Translations under genes and position numbers: made by a program
From: Suillus spraguei
Taxonomy: Eukaryota > Basidiomycota > Agaricomycetes > Boletales > Suillaceae
Assembly: GCA_016800925.1 (NCBI GenBank)
Contig: JABCPU010000081.1
Coordinates: 1-64,000, forward strand
DNA: 64,000 nucleotides
Direction: 5' to 3'
In this document: positions 43,394 through 54,198 of the stretch, piece by piece
Position numbering within the stretch: the first letter of the stretch is position 1
Layout: each line of letters opens with the position of its first letter
The notes under the pieces: generated by a model
The model's input: only the letters and a program-made list of their open reading frames with translations
What the model was told of the DNA's origin: nothing
Database searches by the model: none

Positions 43394-44046
43394 ATGAGCA
43401 AACCGAAAGCGAAAGCTGCTCAGACACATCAAATGGGGATATACAAGTCAGACTCGGTCAGAGTATGCATCACAACAGTGTCAGTTTATGCAACGAGATG
43501 AAGCCAACATTTACAGGATGTCGCTGAGTCGCTGGGCATTGCCAACTTATCTGAAACAGTAGCATCCTCACTCGCTAGTGATGTCAAGTATCGCATTCAT
43601 CAGGTCATAGAGGTGCTTGATTTACGCCTAAGTATACTTGTCAAAAGCTAAGGAAATACCAGGAAGCTTCGCGATTCATGCGCCATGCCTGATGAACCAC
43701 GATCACGACCTCAGACATTGACCAGGCCCTTCGAGTTTTGAACATCGAACCTCTTTATGGTCACAATCCACACAATCCACCTGTATTCCGGCGCACTCTG
43801 CCATTTCAGAATGTGGCTAATGTGGGGCCTGTTTACTTCATGGAAGATGAAGAGATTGACTTTGACCGCGTGCTTCGAGAGGAGAAAATTACACTGCCAA
43901 AAGGTGTCAGCTGGACCGCTCACTGGCTTGCAGTTGAAGGTGTCCAGCCTCTCATTCCTGAAAATCCGCCAGCCATACTGAAGGATGTCGATCAAGAAAT
44001 CACAAAGTCACCACCCCAAGCGAATGGCGTATTCCTATTGACCACA
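43394..44046 (+). pseudogene. Truncated TAF6 (TFIID subunit) pseudogene
   Basis: The N-terminal part of a TAF6-like TFIID subunit. Exons 43394-43456, 43517-43612 and 43663-44046 join in phase. The histone-fold region reads DVAESLGIANLSETVASSLA, DVKYRIHQVIE, EASRFMRHA and TSDIDQALRVLNIEPLYGHN. The following TAF6-specific block is YFMEDEEIDFDRVLREEKIT and WTAHWLAVEGVQPLIPENPP. Two adjacent TGA codons at 43690-43695 sit where the family has Arg-Arg, fitting CGACGA to TGATGA. After about 44046 the sequence switches directly into Gypsy reverse transcriptase. An intact TAF6 must exist elsewhere because the subunit is essential in yeasts. This is therefore a decayed duplicate or captured fragment. 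Confidence 0.85.
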
Positions 44047-44047
44047 C

Positions 44048-47000
44048 AATAACATCTGCATTCACCCCAATGATCGCTGGAAAGCAGTGTTTACCACTGA
44101 ATTTGGTCTCTATGAGCCGAATGTCATGATCTTCAGACTCTGTAACTCACCTGCCACTTTTCAAGCCTATATGAATTGAACATTCTAGCAGGAGATCAAT
44201 GAAGGATGGATGGTCATTTGCATGGACGATATTCTGATATTTTTGGCAACTCTGAAAGAACATCAAGAATGAACTTGGCATGTACTTCTGAAAATATGGC
44301 AGGAACACCTATTTTTAAAACCAGAGAAGAGTACTTTTGATGCTGATGAAGTGGAGTACCTTGGCATGATTATATGACCCAGACAAATCACTATGGATAA
44401 CGCCAAAACAAAGGGGATTGCCGATTGGCCAGTACCAAAGACTGTGAAAGATGTTTGATCCTTTCTTGGTTTCAGCAACTTCTATCGAACATTCATCTCT
44501 TATTACCCCAACGTTGCACAACCACTTATTGACCTAACAAAAAAGGATACTCCTTTCTCTTGGACGCCCAAATGTCAAGATATGTTTTTGGACTTAAAAG
44601 CGTGCTTCGTAAAACAGCCAGTACTTCATAATCCCGACCCCTCCTGGCAATTTGCTATTGCCACCAATGCCTCCCTCATTGCAATGGGCGCTGTCCTACT
44701 ACAAACTGATGAAAATGGCATTTATCATCCATGTGCCTATCTGTCACAATCATTGAACTTGGATAAGCAGAACTATCAAATCTTCGATCGCACATTGCTT
44801 GCCATTATCTGTGCATTAAATGTGTGGTGTTACTACCTCAAAGGAAACCCTCATCCTGTCCTTGTCTTCACTGACCACAAAAACCTACTCTACTTCCGCA
44901 CTGCACAAAAGTTGACTCGTCACCAAGCCCATTGGCAATTAACACTTTCACTCTTTGACATTGAACTTCATCATGTTGCTGGCACCAAATTAGCTGCTCC
45001 TGATGCTCTCTCGTGCTGCCCTGACCATGATGATGGTTCTCGGGATAATGAAGATGCCGTACTTCTTCCTGATTCCTTTTTCATCTGACTCATTGATAAT
45101 GATCTACTTGATGTATTGGCTACTTCTGACCCTTTGGACAACCCTGTGTTCAAAATGGTGGCGGATGCATTAGATGGTGTCTGTCTTCCACCAATAAAAT
45201 CAGCATTGTCTGATTGGAAGATTGCCGATAATGTGCTCTATGTTAAGAATAGAGCTTACATTTCTCCTGGATACCGTGCTGCTATCCTTGCCAGGTACCA
45301 TGATCATATTACTGCCAGTCATCCTGGTCATTTTAAAACCGAAGAACTTGTGAAGCGCAAGGCCTGGTGGCCCTCAATGGGTGCTTATATTTGGAAGTAC
45401 ATTGAGGGTTGCATCCTTTGTCAGCAAATGAAGGCGGATACACATCCAGTGTAAAGATACAACCTAGCCTGGGCTGTAGATAAACCACTGCCTAAACTAG
45501 TATGTGAGTCTTGCGCTCCGTCTAGTCTGCTTCACTTGTAAGAACAAGAGCGTTCGACCCTAAAGGGGGATGCCTATTAGTATGGTCAAGTTCGAGTCTA
45601 ACTTATGTGCGAAACAAGTGTCGTGGTCAGCGGTAAGTTGCCGTGGTCAGCAATGATACCACCAGAACTAGCGTCGTGTGTAGCAGTGCTACCGTGGTCA
45701 AGATAAGGTCAGTAACAGTTGTGTCGAGCGAGCAATGTCGAGCGGTGATCTCAGTGGTGGCGGTAAGGTTGCAAGCGGTGCAAAGAAACAGTAAAGAAGT
45801 CCGCGGTACTTTCAGCGGTAAAGTAGCGGTGCATGAGAAGTTCAGTCAAAAGTAACAATCAAAAGTCCAGCGGTATGCCGGTGGTAACGGAGAACGAGCG
45901 TGATGTATTAACGAGTGATAAGGGAACTTTAAAGACTATGTCCACTACTGGGTTGATCCAGAGCTAGACAATAATCCTGACCTATAGTATGTGCAAAGGT
46001 GTAAAATCAGGTGCTTCTATCATGCGGGGTACGTGGTGCTTATATCCTTAATCATATGTACTTGGAATACTCTAGGCAAGATCAGTAGCGCTGGAGTGTA
46101 GTAACCACCGTAAGTAAACATAGCGCGAGGCGCTGCGGCACAAGGCAACATGTAATAAGGCTTGCCGTGGAATCAGTGATAACGAACATAAAACAAATGA
46201 CGCACCAAATGGAGCTATGCGGACGCGGCAAGGACATGGGAGGACATCGGTACATGGAACATGGTGCGGTAGTCAGTACAGTGTGCGGTAAGCGTGGAAT
46301 GCCGCCGGTACTGCTAAAGGGGTAAGACGGCCTTGGACAAGTGGTAACTCCTGTAGACAGACGAGTGTCAAAATATGGGGTTTTAAGCCCAGCGCCAATA
46401 TGTTCGTTACACCTTATGAAGGGGGTAATTATCATCCCTTGTCTTAAATGGAAAGATGTGGCTAAACTATTTTTGAAAGATGTTCATCATCTATTTGGCC
46501 TTCATGACAAAGTAATCTCAGATCGAGGACTGCAGTTCCTTTCTAGATTCTCAAAAGAACTTGCATGACTTCTAGATTACACCATTGCTCCATCTACTGC
46601 TTATCACCCCCAGACTGATGGCCAAACCAAATGACTAAATCAAGAACTAGAAACCTACCTACACATCTACTGCAACAATCCTGAAGAATGGGTAGAACAC
46701 CTTCCTATCACTGAATTTGTCCATAACCACCAAAAACATGATGCCCAAAATGCCTCACCATTCTTTCTCATGATGGGATATGAACCCTGTGCTTTTCCCC
46801 ACCTAATCCCTGATTCCACTGTACCCGCAGCAGAAAATCAAGTATGATCCCTGCAAAAGATCCGAGAAGAAGCAATCACATATCATAATATTGCTATGCA
46901 AACCATGGCAGAATGATCCCGAGGAGATAAGTACAAACCATGGAATATTGGAGATAAGGTCTGGCTATCAGCTGCTAATCTTGGACTTAAGCTCCCATCA

Positions 47001-47157
47001 CGAAAACTCACACCAAAATGATATGGACCTTTCCTGATAATTGCTGTCTTATCACCCATTACATTCACGCTCAAACTCTCTCTGCAATGGAGAATTCATC
47101 CTACTTTCCATGCATCTATCTTATCATCCTATAGCAAAAACGATGTACATGGCCCGA
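44048..47157 (+). pseudogene. Old degenerate Ty3/Gypsy chromovirus pol fragment
   Basis: 5'-truncated pol starting in mid reverse transcriptase (CIHPNDRWKAVFTTEFGLYE). The catalytic motif reads CMDDILIF where the young copies have YMDD. RNase H follows ([35 protein letters not shown]), with Asp changed to Asn in the usual ATDAS. The integrase zinc region is [20 protein letters not shown] ... [14 protein letters not shown], then the core [18 protein letters not shown] after an LTR-2 insertion. Aligned to the young copies at 47.3-61.7 kb, many in-frame TGA/TAG codons replace CGN or CAA codons, and CpG sites are mostly TG or CA. It ends before the chromodomain at an LTR-2 stub. It cannot be functional. 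Confidence 0.88.
45450..46411 (-). mobile_element. Reversed LTR-2 solo LTR inside the old Gypsy
   Basis: 962 bp, reverse complement of the LTR-2 at 17197-18149; on the + strand it begins TGTAAAGATACAACC and ends TGTTCGTTACA. It interrupts integrase between KADTHPV and GVIIIPC. About 125-130 bp of integrase present in the young copies are missing at the junction. Flanking pentamers TCCAG and CCTTA do not match, so insertion was followed or accompanied by a deletion. Confidence 0.88.
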
Positions 47158-47292
47158 TGTGACGAACATATTGGTGCTGGCCTTAAAACCCTATCTTTTG
47201 GCGCATGTCTCATGTCTATAGGAATCTCCACCAGTCCAAAGGCCATCTTACTCCTTTAGCATTGCCGGCGGCATTCCATGCTTACTGCACAC
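47158..47292 (+). mobile_element. Truncated LTR-2 fragment
   Basis: TGTGACGAACATATTGGTGC and the following 115 bp match the 5' end of LTR-2. The fragment is cut off at 47293 by the first LTR of the young chromovirus copy A. It lies directly after the old Gypsy remnant. Confidence 0.8.
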
Positions 47293-47767
47293 TGTTACGA
47301 ACTGGGGTAGCATCACCAGCGACAGTGAAAAGACACAGACGGTCTGCTGGGAGTTCTTACAATGTTCAAAAGAGAACAAGGTGAAAGTACAAGGACGTGT
47401 TCCGAGTACGATCAAGGGTTCAGCCTCAAAGACAAGTCTAAGAGGTATCCGCGAGAATAGAGACTAAGGCTAAGGAGTGCTTAGACTTAGAGACGATTCA
47501 AGACGACTTAGGTTGGAGACCTAAGCGAAGGAGATTTCAGGTAAAACCCAGTAAGATTAAAGTAGGGAATCTACTACAAGTACACTGTGCTTAAATAGGC
47601 CAATATGTGCGCACAGACCAAGGAAAGTGTGAGAACGTAAGTGCGTATCCAAAGGAGGAAGGCAACTATAGTACAGATGCGTTGAGCATATGAGTCAGAG
47701 TCATGTTATGTAATATACACGGTAAATGAGGTAAGAAAAATGAATAGGGGCACATACGATTGTAACA
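47293..47767 (-). mobile_element. LTR-1, 3' LTR of chromovirus copy A
   Basis: 475 bp; on the + strand it starts TGTTACGAACTGGGGTAGCA and ends ATTGTAACA, with inverted termini TGTTAC/GTAACA. The element reads on the - strand, so this is its 3' LTR. The adjacent 47768-47781 is TTACCCCCGTTTTA, a polypurine tract on the coding strand, as expected before a 3' LTR. Confidence 0.9.
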
Positions 47768-47800
47768 TTACCCCCGTTTTATGCTGAAAGTCACCGACTT

Positions 47801-49270
47801 TCAATTATCCTGATTCGCATAGTAGACGGGATCGTCGCTCCATTCGTAGTCTTCATCAGTAACAGATCCACCCATCATGTACTTAGCTTCTTCCAAACCA
47901 GCGCGTCGCTTAGAGTCCCTTCTTTTCTCCGCTTGAATACGTTCATCGTCAAGTTGCTTTTCCCAAGCACGAAGTGCATCGTAGAATCCCTCATCTTTCC
48001 AGGTTAACTCGAAAGGGGGAGGCCCAACTCGGTCGGGGCAGTAAAGGGATAAATGAGTAGGCGACCAATATCTGCAAACTTTGCACTGATATTCCGCACA
48101 GTTCTTTTGGCGATGTCCTAGTAATCCACAGACGCGGCATTTCATGTTCTCGTCAGGGTTAGAAGAGACTTTGCGTAAGGGAGACGGGGAAATGATGGGC
48201 GTAGGACTAGTGGATCTAGCGCGCTTCTTTCCCTTTTTCTTCGTCATACGTTTCAAGGCAAGGGTGTTCTGCCGCTTAAGCTGCGCTTGTTGGGCGGTGG
48301 ATAACGTGTATGCCGATGTAGGGAGGTCTGGGGTAACTGCTCGTTCAGCAACCGCAAGAAGTTCGTTGGGGGAAGAGGGCGATGTGATGCCGAAGTCTTT
48401 TACTAAGACTGGTGAAACGGGGTCCATAGGGCCGAATGACGATGGAATAGACATAGGAGGATGAATGTGAAGGTCGCGAAGTCGAGGACCGAGTGTTACC
48501 AGCTCAGTGGCGGGAATACCTAATAGTTTAGCGGCCTCACACTGTTCCTCTGTGCAAGGTTCATATAGCCATGCTGGATGGTCATGGGTGCCTGCAATGG
48601 GGAGTGATGACGCTGATTGTTCTATCGGGGACGGTGTTCTGGGGGACGCAAGATCATCTTGCGCTTGTTGCAAGTCAGCGATAGCTTCTTCTACTAGGTT
48701 TCTGGCCGCTCTGGTTTCTGTGACTGATTGTTGGATGGTATTGACAACTGTGTTGGTGAGTTGCCCAATTTCTTGCACAGCAGTGTATAGGCCAGTAAAG
48801 GCATCAAGACTAGAATAGATGCGCGAAGAAGCGGGTGCTGGGACAGGAAGCGGCGTGTCTCTTTGCGGAGAGGGAGGTCGAGCAACGCCTGCTCGACGTT
48901 CGGCAATGATGTGAATAGCTTCTTCAACATCATTCTTAAAAGAATCGGGAAGCAACAGCATAGCGTAAGCACGAATGCGTTTTTGGAGATGAATGAAACG
49001 GTGACGGAGCGTGATGTCTGCAGTTTCTTTAGCGGTGGCTTCGATAAGGGCTGCTGTGCGGATGATGTTAACGATGAGTCGAGCGGGGAAGGCACCTCTG
49101 TCGGTGAGAATTCTGTCGATTTCGAGGGCATGTCCCTCGCAGAGGATGGCGGCTTCGATATAGGATTGGTTATCGATTTCTGTGGTAAGGGTTCCGTATT
49201 GCTCTGCTTCGGAGTCGGTGTCATTGGAGGCAACAGTGGTGGGGACAATGTAGGCAGTGGGGAAAGACAT
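47801..49270 (-). CDS. Extra zinc-knuckle ORF of chromovirus copy A (post-pol)
   Basis: An intact 489-codon frame starting MSFPTAYIVPTTVASND, on the same strand as gag-pol and beginning 54 bp after the pol stop, in the place where env lies in retroviruses. There is no signal peptide and no TM helix, so it is not an envelope. Residues about 1-130 are helical; Pro/Ser-rich stretches lie near 132-150 and 215-235; a basic nuclear-type stretch (KRMTKKKGKKRARS) is near 340. Next come two zinc knuckles: CRVCGLLGHRQKNC (C-x2-C-x4-H-x4-C) and CKVCRYWSPTHLSLYC (C-x2-C-x6-H-x4-C), then FELTWKDEGFYDALRAWEKQ and an acidic tail. A nucleic-acid-binding, second-Gag-like role is inferred. Copy B carries a frameshifted version, so it is a stable part of the family. 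Confidence 0.8.
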   Translation of the reverse strand: MSFPTAYIVPTTVASNDTDSEAEQYGTLTTEIDNQSYIEAAILCEGHALEIDRILTDRGAFPARLIVNIIRTAALIEATAKETADITLRHRFIHLQKRIRAYAMLLLPDSFKNDVEEAIHIIAERRAGVARPPSPQRDTPLPVPAPASSRIYSSLDAFTGLYTAVQEIGQLTNTVVNTIQQSVTETRAARNLVEEAIADLQQAQDDLASPRTPSPIEQSASSLPIAGTHDHPAWLYEPCTEEQCEAAKLLGIPATELVTLGPRLRDLHIHPPMSIPSSFGPMDPVSPVLVKDFGITSPSSPNELLAVAERAVTPDLPTSAYTLSTAQQAQLKRQNTLALKRMTKKKGKKRARSTSPTPIISPSPLRKVSSNPDENMKCRVCGLLGHRQKNCAEYQCKVCRYWSPTHLSLYCPDRVGPPPFELTWKDEGFYDALRAWEKQLDDERIQAEKRRDSKRRAGLEEAKYMMGGSVTDEDYEWSDDPVYYANQDN

Positions 49271-49324
49271 TTCAATAGTGATAGTTAATCAGGTGCTAGT
49301 GCGAGTTGATTGACTGGGGAATAA

Positions 49325-50510
49325 TCAGAGGGCGTGTTGCTTCTTATAAGCATTTAGGATTCGAGCGGAGTTCTTCAAGTTCTTTTCTGGGAGCCATTCG
49401 TTATCTCCCGATGGATATCCTTTCCACGAAACAAGGTAACGTCGGTGATTGCCGGTTCCTTTGTGAGAAAGAATCGCTTCGATTTCATATTCTTCTTCTT
49501 CTTCGATGATGTCAGGTGGTGGTTCGGGGAAGTTTGGACCGTGCACGTCGGTTTCGCTATAGGACGATAGGACGGAAGCGTGGAATGTGGGGTGAATTTT
49601 CCACTGCGGAGGAAGCTTGAGTGTGAACGTGATGGGTGATAAAACATCGATGATCGGGAAAGGTCCGTATCGTTTCGGTGCCAGTTTCCTCGATGGGAGT
49701 TTGAGTCTAAGATTGGCGGCGGATAGCCAAACCTTATCTCCGATCTTCCATGGGGTGTACTTATCTCCTCGGGATCGTTCGGCCATTGTCTGCATGGCAA
49801 TATTGTGACAGGCGATTGCTTCTTCTCTTATCTTTTGCAGAGATCGTACTCGATCTTCTGCTGCGGGGACGGATGAATCAGGGATTAGATGGGGAATGGC
49901 ACGTGGTTCGTATCCCATCATCAAATAAAAGGGTGATGCGTTACGTGCATCATGTTTTCGGTGGTTATGGACGAATTCGGTGATTGGTAGGTGTTCTACC
50001 CAATCTTCGGGGTTGTTACGGCAATAAATGCGAAGGTATGTTTCAAGCTCTTGATTAAGCCTTTCCGTTTGACCATCAGTCTGTGGGTGGTAAGCCGTGG
50101 ATGGAGCGATGACGTAGTCGAGAAGTCGGGCAAGTTCCTTTGAGAAACGAGATAGGAATTGCGGTCCTCGATCCGAGATAACTTTGTCATGGAGTCCAAA
50201 TCGTCGGTAAACATGTTTTAAAAATAGCTTGGCCACACCTTCTGACGTGATAGTTTTCAAACAAGGGATAATAATTACCCCCTTCGTAAGGCCATGGTCT
50301 ACCACGACCATGATACTGTCAAAGCCTCCAGAGACGGGGAGGTCGTGATAAGATCAACGGAGATCTGGGAGAAGGGCGAACAGCCGAAGAAGGAATAGGC
50401 GCGAGCGGAGGTCGAACGGGATGAGTATCCGCTTTCATTTGCTGACAAAGGGCGCAACCCTCAACGTACTTCCGAATATAAGAGCCCATCGCGGCCACCA
50501 AGCTTCTCGT
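49325..50510 (-). pseudogene. Integrase and chromodomain of copy A
   Basis: The frame 50311-49325 encodes the integrase core with [20 protein letters not shown] and [20 protein letters not shown] (second Asp and Glu of DDE), then an SH3-like GPFPIIDVLSPITFTL region. The C-terminal chromodomain reads YEIEAILSHKGTGN ... YLVSWKGYPSGDNEWLPE, typical of chromoviruses that target marked chromatin. The upstream part (first Asp in [12 protein letters not shown] zinc region with [14 protein letters not shown]) is in another frame. A one-base loss near 50342 (GAGGTCGTGATAAG against GAGGTCAGTGATAAG in copy B) separates them. Confidence 0.88.
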
Positions 50511-52345
50511 TTGACGAGTTCTTCAGTTTTGAATCTACCGGGGTGTCCCGCGGTAGGATGATCATGATACCTTTTCAAGATATCGGAGCGATGCGCCGGA
50601 GGAATATAAGCGCGATCCTTAAAATAGAGGACATTCTCCTCAATCTTCCAATCGGAAGTGCCGATTTCATAGGAGGAAGGCACACGCCATCAAGGGCATC
50701 AGACGCTGTCTTGAAGACAGGTCGTCGAGGGGGTCAGAGGATGACAGTACATCCTTCAAGTCGGTGTCGATAAGACGAACGAATAGAGCATCAGGGAGGA
50801 GGGTTGGTCTTCGTTATCGTCTTTGCCAGAGTCATAATCAGGCCGGCGGGATAGTGCATCAGGTACTGCTAATTTAGTACCTGCAACGTGATGCAGTTCA
50901 ATGTCGTAAATAGACAAAATCAATTGCCAACGTGCTTGGCGACGGGTGAGCTTTTGTGCACTTCTAAAGTACAGAAGGTTCTTATGGTCGGTGAATACCA
51001 GGACGGGTGTGGGTTTCCTTCGAGATAATGACGCCATTCGTTCAATGCCCGGATCACGGCAAGGAGTTCCCGATCAAAGATCTGGTAATTGCGTTCCGCA
51101 GGGTTCAAAGACTGTGAGAGATATGCACATGGGTGATAAACACCATTCTCATCAGTCTGCAGGAGAACTCCGCCGGTTGCTACGAGCGAAGCGTCGGTAG
51201 CAATGGCAAATTGTCGGGAAGGATCAGGGTTACGGAGTACCGGTTGGGAAGTGAAGCGTCGTTTCAATTCTTCGAAGGTGTCCATACATTCGGTGACCAT
51301 TCAAAGGCCTTATCTTTCTTTGTCAAATCGATAAGGGGTCTGGCGATGTCAGAATAGTGGGAAATGAACGTGCGGTAAAAGTTGCAAAAACCGAGGAATG
51401 ACCGAACATCTTTTACAGATTTCGGGATTGGCCATTCGGAGATTCCCTTGGTTTTGGCGGTGTCCATAGCAACTTGTCCGGGGCGAATTATCATTCCGAG
51501 GTATTCCACTTCTTCTGCATCGAAGGTGCATTTCTCCGGTTTCAAGAACAGTGTTCTTTCGTATTTTCATCAAAACTCGTCTGGTCCGTTCACGGTGTTC
51601 TGCCATTGTTGTAGAGAAAATCAGGATATCGTCCATATAGATAACCATCCATCCTTCATTGATTTCTTGTTGAAAGGTGCGATTCATGTATGCTTGAAAA
51701 GTTGCTGGGGAATTACAGAGGCCGAAGAACATGACGTTGGTTCAAAGAGGCCAAATTCCGTGGTAAAAGCAGCTTTCCACCTATCATCAGGATGGATGCG
51801 AATATTGTTATAACCGGATCGGATATCCATTTTCGTAAAGAACTGAGCGTTATGAAGGCGTGCGACAAGGGAAATAGGGAGTGGAAGCGGATATGCGTTC
51901 TTGACTGTCCAATCATTGATGTAGCGATAATCTTGACAGGGACGCAGTTCTCCACTCTTCTTTCCCACAAAGAAGAAACCACTGGCTTGGGGTGACTTCG
52001 ATTCCGAGATAAAGCCTTTCGCAACGTTTTCATCGATAAACGTTTTGACAGCAGCGCGTTCTTTTTCCGATAGCGGGTAGACCTTAGACGTACGAGGAAT
52101 AAAACCGGGTTTGGTGTCGATCCGATGATCATACCAGGCGTTCGGGGGTAGTTTGTTTAATCCGTCTTTAGCAAAGACGTCTGCGAAGTCGTGCAAATAA
52201 TCCGGGACCAATTCTTCGAAGGATTTCTTTTTCTTTTCCTTCTCGTCCGTAGCGAATTCCTGAGCTTTGTTACTATATTTCGGAGGGGAGGAATTGTGGA
52301 GTAGGGAGAGGATTGTTCGAGTTGAGAAGTTCCATCACGTGTCAA
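50511..52345 (-). pseudogene. Reverse transcriptase and RNase H of copy A
   Basis: RT: YINDWTVKNAYPLPLPISLV, FTKMDIRSGYNNIRIHPDDR and WMVIYMDDILIFSTTMAEH, with the YMDD catalytic motif. RNase [49 protein letters not shown] (frameshifted) and [20 protein letters not shown]. At least three one-base differences from copy B break the frame, for example GACGTTGGTTC near 51735 against GACGTTCGGTTC in B. The order RT, RNase H, IN is that of Ty3/Gypsy. Confidence 0.88.
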
Positions 52346-53416
52346 GGTGTATCCATGGATACTTCTTCTATGATCCTCATGCTAATCCATCGGTATCGTA
52401 TTCCACAAGAAATTCTCCATCTCCTAGTTCGTAAGAGGAAATTTCGCGTACTTCTGGTGCATGCCAGACGTCGTTCATGGTGTCGAATTGGTCATCATCC
52501 TCGGTTGGGATCAACGAGGGCACGGGTTCTTCTTTATCGGGGATTTCTTCAATTGAAGCTGAAAGGTTTTCGGGGGAACGAAGAACTTGGATAGTTTCGG
52601 TACGTTGGTGTTTCGCCCTGGGAGTTCTTCTTCCGGTTTCCTTTTTCCTTGCTTCTGTTCTTCTATTGGCCGTTGCTCAATAGGTTCTTGTCCGCCCGAT
52701 GCTCGGGTTCAGATTCATTCTTACGCTTCTCTGCTCGAGGGATCGGTGACACTGCTCGCGGCAGTTGTACGCGTGGAGTTGGTTCTGTAGTACGTGGCAT
52801 TCGTACTTCTGGTTCTGAGTCTTCAGGGATCTCAATAGGAGATGCGATACTGGTTTCGGAAGACGGGAATGTTGCCACCTAACATGATTGAAAAGTTGAG
52901 GCAACCCGTTCTTCTTCCGATCTTCGTCCAGATCGATTTCGATTTCGTCTGATTTCTCTGTCCGTGTAAGGACAAGCGTTTCAGCAGCCCAATCTATAAT
53001 TGGGTTCATTGCTCGTAACCAAGGAATTCCAAGGAGGATTTGATCTCTCCTTCCTAGTTTGGTGATATTGAATTTTCCATACATGGTTCGATCGTCAATC
53101 TTGACCACTAGGAGGCAGTAATGCGTGATTGGTCCTCCTTTATAAGAGTTCCATCTGCCGTTGTAACTCGAAATGGTTCCTTGAGTTTTCGTCGTGTGAT
53201 TTGATGGAGTTTCACAAACTCTTCTGAGATGAATGTTCCTGCTGCTCCTGAATCGATAACAGCGGTAGTGTCGACGGATTTCAAACGAGTACGCGAGTGG
53301 AGGGTGATTGGGACACGAAGTTCTTTTCTTTCACCTACAGCGCGTACAAGTCTTAGTATTACATTGGGAGAAACATACGTCGAGTCTTTGTTCTCCACAT
53401 CAAAAATCCTGCACAA
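52346..53416 (-). pseudogene. Protease region of copy A pol
   Basis: The retropepsin active site is visible in TTAVIDSGAAGTFISEEFVK (DSGA) in the frame 53416-53108. It is followed, after a frame change, by FNITKLGRRDQILLGIPWLR and MNPIIDWAAETLVL, a common post-protease block. The linker to RT at 52350-52700 is acidic and frameshifted. Expression would be as a Gag-Pol polyprotein. Confidence 0.8.
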
Positions 53417-54190
53417 CCCGTCTCACAGTTTCTTCATCTTCTTCTTCCCTTTGACTTCGTTTGTCGAGCGGGGTCTTCTTCTTTCTGTCAGGACAATTAT
53501 GGATGCGGTGTCCTGTCTTTCTGCATCCGAAGCATGCCTTTCTTCATGCATTCGGATCTCTCCATGTCGGAGATTCGTCTACGACCATTGCGTTGGAATC
53601 ACGTTCGGAATATACCGTGCATTCCCATAGTTCTTCTTCTTCTGTTGTGGAACATGACGCGTCCTCATGGCTTAAGCCGATGATGGGCGTTGTCAATAGC
53701 AACGCATTGCAACACAACATCTCTGAATATTTCGGAGACATCTCCCGTATTGAAAAGCTTTGTAAGGATACCCCAATTAAGACCATCTTGGAAGAACTGG
53801 ATCTTCGTCGCGTTATCGGTGATATGAGCCTTGGCTGCAAGTGCCTCAAAGTCGGCGACATAGGTATGAAGATCTCCAGTTCCTTGCTTGAGGTCTCTAA
53901 GGCGTGTAAGCGCGGTCATTCTGGTATCCACTGGTTCGAATGCTTCTTTGAAGCTCTTCATAAAATCCACCATCGTCCCATAACCAACTTTTTGTCCGAA
54001 GTGTCGGTAGATTGGGCGTGTTCAAGGAATTGTTCCTTCCATGATTGGCATTCTTCTCGGTCATAAAGGATGTTATGTAGATGATCTTCTGCTTGTCGGT
54101 GGTGTAAAGCTTTTCATTGATGTCAAAGTGCAAGTTGCACGACTGGATAAACTCGCGAGAGTTATCACGATCTCCATCAAAACCAATCAG
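53417..54190 (-). pseudogene. Gag of copy A, 5'-truncated
   Basis: Matches copy B gag from SCNLHFDINEKLYTTDKQKI onward, with FMKSFKEAFEPVDTRMTALT and LRDLKQGTGDLHTYVADFEA, the Gypsy capsid signature. The zinc knuckle lies near 53480-53540. The first roughly 15-20 codons and the whole leader found in copy B (61064-61273) are missing: the gag sequence runs straight into the middle LTR at 54199. Copy A therefore has no primer-binding site and could not replicate as it stands. Confidence 0.85.
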
Positions 54191-54198
54191 TTGACGAT

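Noticed and set aside
48144..48464. Plus-strand frames across the Gypsy copies (for example 48144-48464, 48863-49288, 53461-54066, 60310-60864)
   Set aside because: They are antisense shadows of the gag, pol and extra ORF on the - strand.
47801..49270. Envelope protein for the post-pol ORF, which would make the element an errantivirus-like retrovirus
   Set aside because: No signal peptide, TM helix, furin-like site or fusion peptide. Zinc knuckles and a basic nuclear-type motif point to a nucleic-acid-binding protein.
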